A stretch of DNA of 35,544 nucleotides from a virus: positions 1 to 35,544 of IMG/VR virus record IMGVR_UViG_3300022187_000099; one strand, given 5' to 3'. Position 1 is the first letter of the stretch; every line of letters begins with the position of its first letter. Shown in pieces: positions 24,701-31,236 of the stretch. A program made the translations under genes and the position numbers. A model generated the notes under the pieces. It worked only from the letters and a program-made list of their open reading frames with translations, did no database searches and was not told where the DNA came from.

Positions 24701-25056
24701 GTTACAAGTTTGGAGGTAGAATTAAAGGATTTAAGATGGGTGGAAGAGTACCTGACATGACACATATTACTCCTAAGAAGTATGCTATGGGTGGAAGAGA
24801 TAATTTAATGAGAAGAGCACTTGTTGGAGAGTACGGACCTGAAGAAGTAAGATTTGTTCCTGGTTCTGGTTTCTTAGTAAAACCACTAACTCAAGGTGGA
24901 CGTGGTAATAATACTATAGTAGAACATTTATCAGTAAATGTTACAGGAGTACCAGCAGACCCTTCACAAGCTAGAAAAGCTGCTATACAAATAAGTAAAG
25001 CTCTTTCAAGACTTGATAGAGAAGGTAGTGTTGGTGGCAATATAAGGAGAACATAA
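18760..25056 (+). CDS. Tape measure protein
   Basis: A 2098-residue tape measure, the largest gene here. The N-terminus has the phage minor tail/TP901 core pattern: hydrophobic ATIAASFAAGVGAAASFEEQF (near 58-78), LRDLTKLSPATTDTV, AAIGGQLGVAAKDIVSFTD and repeated MSRLQEITG-like helices. Hydrophobic segments occur near 405-435 and 770-795. A long helical charged region lies near 1440-1640. The C-terminus has the usual GGR/MGGR repeats (around 1985-2015) and LVGEYGPEEVRFVPGSG. It sets tail length and is released into the host during DNA delivery. Length predicts a long tail (about 0.15 nm per residue gives roughly 0.3 micrometre as an upper estimate). No peptidase or lysozyme motif recognised in it. 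Stop overlaps the next start in TAATG. Confidence 0.95.
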   Translation: MASIDAFKVRAVIEAGYDKASLRKANSEIAQSFNGMKTKLAKVNAIAASAQTNFMMVGATIAASFAAGVGAAASFEEQFVRVKKTLDIAGDSKQVEKSLDSISKKLRDLTKLSPATTDTVTEIAAIGGQLGVAAKDIVSFTDTIQKLTIATNLSAENAAMAMSRLQEITGTATSELDNLGSSLVALGNNFAAQESEIVTAALQIATSTAQIQGEMNNAAVDALAFSTALKAIGQPSQAGATAIVRLMSEMSEAIAQGGDNLEMFAKVARMSVPAFEQLFKLDSSQAVAAFIKGLEDTSSVGLTNISVLQKMGLGQVRTQKAILALAKANDTLYDALNTANEAYLENNALTEEAERRYETLFSELQRGKNLVKAEFIDFGLDNLDGAKNIVKDLNNFLFATTKAATTLFAKFSGGLGVLGVAYSILRGVKISLTSSATEGGILAASLERAQGAAALLKSSLGEVASLTAVSAEGASVAAYATKTRMFKGDIGLPFNTLGPSGLMERLMPGKYQMRLMETLANPAVTSLIYGGNIPKELYGLSNYAAKVQEIQNQLVSPGLRNNATADAFGIGAYAKATAEQLALQELSVSNDPFMTLGEEKMRGGFRRFAPTKMGKLKLQLLKGQSAAILKLRKVQSKLSIDEKSFAERINVTNQQFLRRKTLLNDLNAFMGAARGKGKGFNQVLDKQIEALYGDQLDFGNMGRLDRARLRKSALQGQSKAFNDVVASLQEKVKNTGEATASELQFLEAVDKGRAGLGRFTNAVMGTVKALGKMLIYTVAIQGIFKLVGKFGAAARGVEEYSAALSEASEKLNELYMNQLKLDQLQSGGVLDEITDKAVLENALKKIEQLEAANQKARRELAAELGQSFVENIIIARAGRESKNQGGYLESLIKQEAIAFKKSEADIRQDIGTAVGNVILNAVDPENLKRTGGKLPTIQELMDSLLFSDTTIDASGYKDIYIPSDLFSGVSSGMLIALQESSDKRIGSKEIFAMTGLDNLNDPNVLGELSNDLMNWGKKLGLGDEGILKYIMGDLKQFDFTPGQSAMEQLKNMFNTFRDIFGEEYTDQDVAQFVFDIAKAISTAEGIVGTSLENIEANFKNTLGPGSGLGREIKKFLVARLEDFRDTGIVTEEEIKRAGNNYQRIVELYTKTYDKFTKDNKLASDELKKELGITENAAIQLAARLDKAFTDARKSLVNLTAPLPDDAFQDMTALDVLLNTIKKSAAQAKFEKTLTALGAFGKPVLAAELAKVGVGGLDMAQTYLSNPALASAQEMYLRGLGGSDYVSEIVPEEAEDAEKERLEEMGYFMGEASVMGIVKGIEENSEEITDMFVEVLDNAFNNVFTLYGIFSPSRFTAKHIGEPLIDGVIVGIENGKLKLKDTFAAVINDSVADFELPDMKGSYKGTNVSYEELAGKISGNSQYLTNDFLTQGFLSSLGTTMMQNLDMFAEKLAKSYQQANSRMQEAFAIITQVTRAERAQTDQARALVKAKQDYAAVLRREASLSERLEKQKEKLMKLEVTGMAGNITVQERIGLLQRELDLTERKRRLDKDYTAREQLDIQAKEKEVAELGRMFNLGIVSALEVDAARDELREMKGEFKSETEKELFLLEYSNALEQKAEYEKEILEISPELVAARDAYIQLLDEQKLISLDVQAGANGIAEAEERVAEGVLSVDAAYANFKENAPEYVDEIGALEGAFGSVNTRVETLFGLINNLTKEGTFDFSSLKTQISDVTQDLADLLFAREMDELLDAGGVSGFRNVYQTAMQAALTGSGMEGRGFSQLMRMGLTNLDAYPILMEAYNALGGSDGNEVSDLSNIDKYSKFFKDSQFQKARVNRQGNILNNASYGQAMIDFLNMMGIGTVETDTGELGFSITNAEDISKGLSKELMVLGLRGMQEYEYMKILNSQMEALANRRSGPIVEEFFNDDDKDGTGPGTPGRNTVVNINSSNIPGGNLPSYLNELLFGTGSAFAPLGQDTGGYKFGGRIKGFKMGGRVPDMTHITPKKYAMGGRDNLMRRALVGEYGPEEVRFVPGSGFLVKPLTQGGRGNNTIVEHLSVNVTGVPADPSQARKAAIQISKALSRLDREGSVGGNIRRT

Positions 25057-26408
25057 TGTATCAAGTTCATATAGGAAGATTATCAATAACATCACCCGCA
25101 ACATTAAATCATAGTTCTTCATCTGATGGTAAGTCATTATCTATATCAGGTACATTAGGTGGTGTAGAAAATGAATTAGACCACTTAAAGTATATTAGAG
25201 ACCAACTTCAGTCTATGGCAAGAATGGATGAACATGTTCCATTTAGATATGATGGAGATTCAAGTCTTAATGGTTATGTAAAAATAAACAGCGCAAGTGT
25301 AAACGTTAGTAAATATTTGTTAGGTAGTTTTGAATACAGCATAGATATGGAGTATGTAGGAAGAGAGGGAGATGTTATGTTTGAATCTAGACTTACAGGT
25401 TCTTTGTTAGAAAATGACTTTAACGTTTCTAGTTCTACTACTCAACAATTTCATGCACCTCCAGCAGGTCATTACGCTTATATACATAATGGTGAACCTG
25501 AATCAGATATAAGAGTATGCAAAGATTTAACTTCTGATAATGAATTTGCTTCAGTTAATTTATATGTAAAAACAGACGAACAACTTAGAAATAATAATGC
25601 TCAATATGTAGTAGATATTGAGGATTATTACAAAGGATGTTGTCAGATATCTATAGGTACTCATCCACAAAAAACAAACGCAGGTATTACCTCAACTGTT
25701 AATAGTGTTATGTGTGGCAAAGATGCTAACAACTGGCAAGTTGGGGATTCTTTAATATTAGAAAATGGATTAATTAAATTAAAACTAGGAGTTAGCACCT
25801 CTAAAGCAACAGTAAACACTCTCATATATGACGATACACAATATGCAACAGAACAAGAATGGATATTTAGTTCTGGTCAAATAACTTCAGGAAACCAACA
25901 AGGTGATGACTTTTCAGGTTGGAGAAGAGTACAAATACTTGTAAATAGACCTGAAGTAGCAATCGTAAGATGTACTACTTATTTAAATACAGATAAGTCA
26001 GGTAGACTAACTGTTGACTTTGCCTTGCGTAGAGGCTCACATTTTGTATCTGTTATTTCAAACTATTACACAGCGGGTACACCAGTTAACTTTGGATTAT
26101 ACACTGCACCTTCTACCGCAGCTGATGATTCTACTATTTCTAGTGGTTACATAATAGATGGAACTGCTTCACCAGAAGATAACAACTCATGGATTTTAGG
26201 AAGTACTGCATCGCTGTCTACAGACACAAATTTAACAGAGAATGGAATAATAAAAAGAGCAGTTGGTGGAGCAACATTTCCATTCTTTATAGGATATATA
26301 TTAAGAGACGCAGATACTGGTCAACCATCTGATATTGATGATGCTGCTTCAATATACAATCAATACATAGATAATGTAAACGAAGCACAAAGGTTAATTA
26401 AAGCATAA
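25056..26408 (+). CDS. Distal tail / tail-tip protein
   Basis: A 450-residue, beta-rich protein directly after the tape measure, the usual place of distal tail (Dit) proteins that form the ring at the tail end. The N-terminal 120 residues (VHIGRLSI, GTLGGVENELDHLKYIRDQLQSM, GYVKINSASVNVSKYLLGSFEYSIDMEYVG) match the tail-tube-like beta fold of Dit proteins. The rest is a beta sandwich-like region (WRRVQILVNRPEVAIVRCTTYL, LTVDFALRRGSHFVSVISNYY) that could bind carbohydrate. AAGGAG precedes the ATG. It is coupled to the next gene by TAATG. Position carries most of the weight in this call. Confidence 0.75.
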   Translation: MYQVHIGRLSITSPATLNHSSSSDGKSLSISGTLGGVENELDHLKYIRDQLQSMARMDEHVPFRYDGDSSLNGYVKINSASVNVSKYLLGSFEYSIDMEYVGREGDVMFESRLTGSLLENDFNVSSSTTQQFHAPPAGHYAYIHNGEPESDIRVCKDLTSDNEFASVNLYVKTDEQLRNNNAQYVVDIEDYYKGCCQISIGTHPQKTNAGITSTVNSVMCGKDANNWQVGDSLILENGLIKLKLGVSTSKATVNTLIYDDTQYATEQEWIFSSGQITSGNQQGDDFSGWRRVQILVNRPEVAIVRCTTYLNTDKSGRLTVDFALRRGSHFVSVISNYYTAGTPVNFGLYTAPSTAADDSTISSGYIIDGTASPEDNNSWILGSTASLSTDTNLTENGIIKRAVGGATFPFFIGYILRDADTGQPSDIDDAASIYNQYIDNVNEAQRLIKA

Positions 26409-27100
26409 TGGCTGTTACAGAAAAATTAATGGCTCAAGGGTCATTCAATGTTGCATTAGATTTATCTTTAGTACCTAATTCAATATTAAACGCAATACAA
26501 CCTTTCGACCAAATAGTTATTACTAATAACGAAGTAGAAGCAGCAGATAGAATTGATAAAGTTATTTTGCCCAGTTCTGAATACGTAGGTGTAATTAGAA
26601 CATTATCTCTAGAGCCAGAGTCAGCTTATATTGAAGGTGCTGGTCTTAATTTTTACCTAGGTGATGATGAAAACAAAGGTATGCCAGTTACTGACGCAGG
26701 TGCTTCTACTGCTCCAAGAGATTATACAGGTGTGTCTTTAGAATATTTTGTAAATAATGATGATGGAGCACCTTATGGAATTATTAGAAGAAATGATAAT
26801 GGTAATTTAAGAGGTATATGGCCTGGTAATATATACGAAAAAACTGTTGAAGAAACTGACTTATTATTAAACTTTGAAGGTAGTGATGGAGATAAAACAA
26901 CTACTGATGAAACTAATAGAAAACATGAAGTTACATTTCATCAAGGTGCTGAAATATCTACAGACCAAGCAAAGTTTGGAAACACCAGCCTTAAATTAAC
27001 TGATGTTAACTCTCATTTAACAGTTGACTATAAACCAGAGTTTACACTTCATTCAGAAGATTTTACAATAGAGTGGTGGGAGTACAGGTTAACGCCGTGA
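26408..27100 (+). CDS. Tail hub N-terminal part ending in the first half of a LamG domain
   Basis: A 230-residue protein. Residues 1-148 look like the start of a tail-hub protein (FNVALDLSLVPNSILNAIQPFDQIVITN, EYVGVIRTLSLEP, GAGLNFYLGD). Residues 150-228 are the first half of a LamG/concanavalin-like domain: DLLLNFEGSDGD, AKFGNTSLKLT, then EDFTIEWWEYR, after which LamG domains normally continue for another 80-120 residues. Here the protein stops at tandem TGA TAA (27098-27103). The missing half is found about 1.4 kb downstream in the next gene. This is therefore half of a gene split by an inserted lysozyme-like segment; the truncated product may still fold with its partner. Confidence 0.75.
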   Translation: MAVTEKLMAQGSFNVALDLSLVPNSILNAIQPFDQIVITNNEVEAADRIDKVILPSSEYVGVIRTLSLEPESAYIEGAGLNFYLGDDENKGMPVTDAGASTAPRDYTGVSLEYFVNNDDGAPYGIIRRNDNGNLRGIWPGNIYEKTVEETDLLLNFEGSDGDKTTTDETNRKHEVTFHQGAEISTDQAKFGNTSLKLTDVNSHLTVDYKPEFTLHSEDFTIEWWEYRLTP

Positions 27101-27104
27101 TAAT

Positions 27105-30100
27105 ATGCCTCAATTTGATTTAGCAAACGCAACAGTTGACAATAGTTTTATAGATAATGTAATGTATCCTGATGAAGGATTTGTTCCATATATTTATGAT
27201 GACAAATATCCATTAGTAATTAGCAAAGCTACAGCAGAAGCTCTAAGCATAGATGATGATTTATTTGATTCTACAAACAATGCTAATGGTGTTTATTATC
27301 ACAGACTAGACCCTTACAACTCAACACAGTTTTCAACAGGTTCTAGGCTATATCAAACAAGACAAAACTATAGAAGTTCTAATACTGGTGTTTCAGGTTC
27401 TAGAGTTCCTTATAATCCAGATGTTCATGGTAAACCAACTGGTACTCTTACTGTAGGTTTTGGAGCTACTTTTCATCCCTATGGTATTACAGAAGATGAT
27501 TTCTTTAAAAACTTTTATACAGATGGTATAGATATTAACGGGACTGTTTATACATTCCCAGCTTCATTTAGTTCAAGTTTAGTTAATAACAATGGTGGAT
27601 ATTGGCTAGATAATAATGGAACTTTACAAACTGGTAAAGATTTGCCATTTAAATACACTGGTGATGATTCATCAAATAGCAATATGAGATTTAGCTATTC
27701 ATTAGCTAGAGAGCAAGCAAAGTGGTTATTTACTAGAAGTGGTGGATACATAGACTCTGTTAAAAATGCGATGACAGGGTACGAAGATGCTTTTCCTTAC
27801 GATACTGCATTAGCTCAAACTCATTTTGAAATTATGTGTGCAATAGCATATCATCGTGGTGGTGCAGGATTTTCTAAGAGCCTTTTTGCTTATTTTTATA
27901 AACAAAAAGATGGAACAGGTGTAAGTAGCGTATCTGATTTAGATAATGAATATTCTGATATAGCAGCTTCTTTAATTTTTTTTGCATCAGTAAGAAATGA
28001 CTTAGGTGGATATCATATATCTTCAGGAATGGCTGATAGATATCAAAGACATATAAATAGACTATTAAAAAATGACAAAACTGATACAACTCATTCTTTA
28101 GGAAATTTGGATGCAAAGAACGATTCAAATTGGTATTCTGGTGCAGATATACCAACCGAGTTTTTAAATAAACCAGAATATACAACAGCTAAAACACCTG
28201 ATGGTCGTTCTACAGGTAATACAAGTAATTACCAAGTTTTAAGTCAGTCTGGTGGAACATATGTAATTTCCTCATCTACAACAATTGAAGACATAATAGA
28301 TGATATTATGTCAAGACCAACAGTAGATTTTTGGACAGCTTCAGGATGGGATAGTGATGATTATCCTGAATACTATGCAGGTGATAGGTCTATATACGAT
28401 ACAGACGCAGGTAGCGAAGATTTCTATAAACTTAATGCAACTTATCAATCTATATATTCTCAATACTGGCAGGATGAAAATTCATACTTTCATGGTAAAA
28501 CTGCTACTGGAACAAACCCAAGAAGTGCAACAAGACATGGGCCTGTAGTAGCTTCTACAACACACAATGGAATACCATCATTCATAATTGGGTTAAATGA
28601 AAATGGTGGAGCTAATTCAAAAGTTTATATAAGGTCATCAATATCAAATACTGCTGTAGAAAATGGTGTTACATCAGCTTATGACATTGCAGATGGTAAA
28701 TCACTTGGAACAATAGATTACGGACAATGGAATCATTTTGCAATAGTAAGAAAGGGTATAAATTTTTACACTTTTAAAAACGGAACAATGGTTGAAACAT
28801 GGCAGAGTGATAAAAATATAAAATCTCCAACTCCTGATTTAAAAACTTTTTCTCCTGATGGAATGGATTTATCTATAGGTAAATCACAAACTGCTGACTA
28901 CTTTTATGGCTACATAGATGGTTTAAAATGGACTAAAGGTGAAGGTCAAGTAAATATAGATAGTGGTGGAACTGCAACATTTACAGTTCCTACGAGTGCT
29001 CCTGTTATTGAAGACACAACAAATGCTTATTATGGTAAGCATCATATAGAAACTGTTAAAAGTGCTTTAGATAAAGCTGCTACCCAATTAGATGTAGAAT
29101 ACAGACTAAGAATTGGTGATAGTTCTGATGATACAGATAGACCTATTCCTGGTGGAACAAATCAAGGCAAGCTTTTAATTGATATGGGGCCTAGAGAAAA
29201 CTTATTTTCAGGTCACGCAGAAGACCCTACTGTAATTGTAGTTAGACAAAATAGTGGAGATGACCCTTCAATAACTGGTTTGAATCCATCTGCTATCAAG
29301 TCATCTTTTGATGCTTCAGAGTATGTTTCTATTGTTGAGTACATTTCTGATTATGGAGATGGAAAACAGTATGATGCATTAGATGTTATTGACGACAAGA
29401 ATCCATACAGAGGTTTAAATGGTGAGGAATTAGAAAGAGCTATTTATGTAACTGAGCCTGACCATGCGTATATGACCAGAGAAGAAAGAGCTATTGCTTT
29501 CTTAAATGAATTAAAAAGAACAAAAAGAAATATAAATTTAGATTTAGATTTTTACGATATACAAGGAGACTTTGAAGTAGGGGATAATATATTTGTTTAT
29601 GACCCAGATTTAGGATTTGAAGACACTGATGATAAAGTTGCAGAAGACCCTGAAAGAAATTCTAAGTATGAAGTTTCTTATCAAGGTGAGTATATTAATC
29701 CAGAAAAAATTAGAGTTACTTCAATAACTTGGCCTGTACAAGAAGGATACGGTGTGTATTTAAGAAGATTACGTTCTTCTAGGTATAACTTAGTAGAATA
29801 TGTTGATTTAACTCCTTACGTACAATGGGAAGGTGCAGGAACACAATTAGAAGTTGGAGACTTGCCATTGAGACTTGGTGATGATTTAAGATTTAGTCAG
29901 GTAACAAGTGGTATTACTTTAGGTGATAAATTTAACCAACCACAATCTGTTAGCAACTTAGCTTTAGTATCTGGATTCCAAGAAGATGCGTTAGGTGTTT
30001 CTAGAGCAATAATAAAAGCTACTTGGGATACACCGTTAAATGTTGATGGAACAATTATACAAAATGGTGTAATGTACAGAATTAGATATAGAAGAACTGG

Positions 30101-31235
30101 TAGTACAGACCCTTATACACAACTTACAGTCAATTGGGGTGTTAATGAATTTACTATAGAAGGATTAGACCTTGCAACAAACTATGAAGTAGGAATAGCT
30201 CCTGTTAATAGTAATGGTGATAGCAACCTTTATACAAGCGACACTATTACAACTGCTATTGATGGAGATGCTCCAGATAAACCAGGTCCAGCTGATAGTA
30301 TTGCTGCTGGTACATTAAGAACTCAAATAGTTCATAGTTTAGGTAGAGCAGTGGATGACCAAGGTAATCCATTAGCAAGTATTGTTGACTTTACTTTACA
30401 AAATGACATTGAACATTTAAATGTTTATGTTTCTACACAAACAGGGTTCTCTATTACAGGTATGGAGCCAAAAGGAAAGATACCTGCTACTGCTGCAAAT
30501 ATAAGAAATAATATTCCTGTTGTTGGTGAAATAGCATTAGAAAATGGAGACGCTCATTATTTTAGATTTACTGCTGTAGATATTGCAGGTAACGAATCAG
30601 ACCCTTCTGACCAGCAATTAGCAACTGGTCAATTGATTGCTACTCAATTCATATCTGACGCTGCAATTACAGAAGCAAAAATTAATGACTTAGCTGTTAC
30701 TACTGCAAAGATAGGAGACGCAGCAATTGTTAATGCTAAGATAGGTAATATCATTGAGTCTGATAACTATTCAGCAGGTAGTTCTGGTTGGACAATTAGG
30801 AAACAAGATACTGGATATCCTGATGGATTTATAGAAATTAATGATGCTTTAATAAGAGGAAACATAACTGCAACTACAGGAGAAATTGGTGGCTGGACAA
30901 TATCAGCTTCAAAGCTAACTGCAGGGAATTTAGAATTAGATGGTGGTAACACAAGCATTAAAGGTGATTATACACCGGGTTCATCAGGTTTTAGTTTAAA
31001 CTCTGATGGTACTGTAGAATTTAATGAAGGAACATTTAGAGGTGCTATAACTGGTGCTACAATAAATATTGGAAACAATGCATTTAATGTAAATAGCAGT
31101 GGACAATTATTTATGGGAAATTCAGTATTCGGTAGTGCTAACTTTAGAGTAGATTCAGATGGAACAATGGTTGCGTCTGGAGCAACTATAGCTGGTACTT
31201 TAAATGTAAATGCAGGCTCAATACACATAGGATAA
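27105..31235 (+). CDS. Tail hub with inserted lysozyme-like domain, second LamG half and FN3 domains
   Basis: A 1376-residue protein. Residues 1-325: lysozyme-like (GH24/T4 type) domain with E24 (YPDEGF), D32 (IYDD), a long insertion, then TLTVGFGAT (114-122) with T116, and CAIAYHRGGAGFSKSL (245-260) matching the AFNVG-GAF-STLL helix; it should cut peptidoglycan during entry. Residues 330-465: unassigned linker. Residues 470-612: second half of a LamG domain (WNHFAIVRKGINFYTFKNG, DLSIGKS, YFYGYIDGLKW). Residues 640-940: hub-type domain. Residues 945-1060 and 1062-1172: two fibronectin III-like domains. Residues 1185-1215: ITEAKI/VTTAKI/IVNAKI repeats. The rest is beta-rich fibre stem with GGWTISASKL. 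The start lacks a ribosome site and follows the upstream stop by four bases, suggesting reinitiation. Confidence 0.85.
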   Translation: MPQFDLANATVDNSFIDNVMYPDEGFVPYIYDDKYPLVISKATAEALSIDDDLFDSTNNANGVYYHRLDPYNSTQFSTGSRLYQTRQNYRSSNTGVSGSRVPYNPDVHGKPTGTLTVGFGATFHPYGITEDDFFKNFYTDGIDINGTVYTFPASFSSSLVNNNGGYWLDNNGTLQTGKDLPFKYTGDDSSNSNMRFSYSLAREQAKWLFTRSGGYIDSVKNAMTGYEDAFPYDTALAQTHFEIMCAIAYHRGGAGFSKSLFAYFYKQKDGTGVSSVSDLDNEYSDIAASLIFFASVRNDLGGYHISSGMADRYQRHINRLLKNDKTDTTHSLGNLDAKNDSNWYSGADIPTEFLNKPEYTTAKTPDGRSTGNTSNYQVLSQSGGTYVISSSTTIEDIIDDIMSRPTVDFWTASGWDSDDYPEYYAGDRSIYDTDAGSEDFYKLNATYQSIYSQYWQDENSYFHGKTATGTNPRSATRHGPVVASTTHNGIPSFIIGLNENGGANSKVYIRSSISNTAVENGVTSAYDIADGKSLGTIDYGQWNHFAIVRKGINFYTFKNGTMVETWQSDKNIKSPTPDLKTFSPDGMDLSIGKSQTADYFYGYIDGLKWTKGEGQVNIDSGGTATFTVPTSAPVIEDTTNAYYGKHHIETVKSALDKAATQLDVEYRLRIGDSSDDTDRPIPGGTNQGKLLIDMGPRENLFSGHAEDPTVIVVRQNSGDDPSITGLNPSAIKSSFDASEYVSIVEYISDYGDGKQYDALDVIDDKNPYRGLNGEELERAIYVTEPDHAYMTREERAIAFLNELKRTKRNINLDLDFYDIQGDFEVGDNIFVYDPDLGFEDTDDKVAEDPERNSKYEVSYQGEYINPEKIRVTSITWPVQEGYGVYLRRLRSSRYNLVEYVDLTPYVQWEGAGTQLEVGDLPLRLGDDLRFSQVTSGITLGDKFNQPQSVSNLALVSGFQEDALGVSRAIIKATWDTPLNVDGTIIQNGVMYRIRYRRTGSTDPYTQLTVNWGVNEFTIEGLDLATNYEVGIAPVNSNGDSNLYTSDTITTAIDGDAPDKPGPADSIAAGTLRTQIVHSLGRAVDDQGNPLASIVDFTLQNDIEHLNVYVSTQTGFSITGMEPKGKIPATAANIRNNIPVVGEIALENGDAHYFRFTAVDIAGNESDPSDQQLATGQLIATQFISDAAITEAKINDLAVTTAKIGDAAIVNAKIGNIIESDNYSAGSSGWTIRKQDTGYPDGFIEINDALIRGNITATTGEIGGWTISASKLTAGNLELDGGNTSIKGDYTPGSSGFSLNSDGTVEFNEGTFRGAITGATINIGNNAFNVNSSGQLFMGNSVFGSANFRVDSDGTMVASGATIAGTLNVNAGSIHIG

Positions 31236-31236
31236 T

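Noticed and set aside
27091-27100. Programmed +1 frameshift at CCG TGA
   Set aside because: CCG cannot re-pair well in the +1 frame, unlike CCC-TGA; tandem stops and a nearby ATG favour reinitiation. Kept only as an alternative within a finding.
27098-28505. Group I intron or split intein interrupting the LamG domain
   Set aside because: Almost the whole insert is coding and in frame with the downstream half, leaving no room for an intron core; no intein motifs lie at the break.
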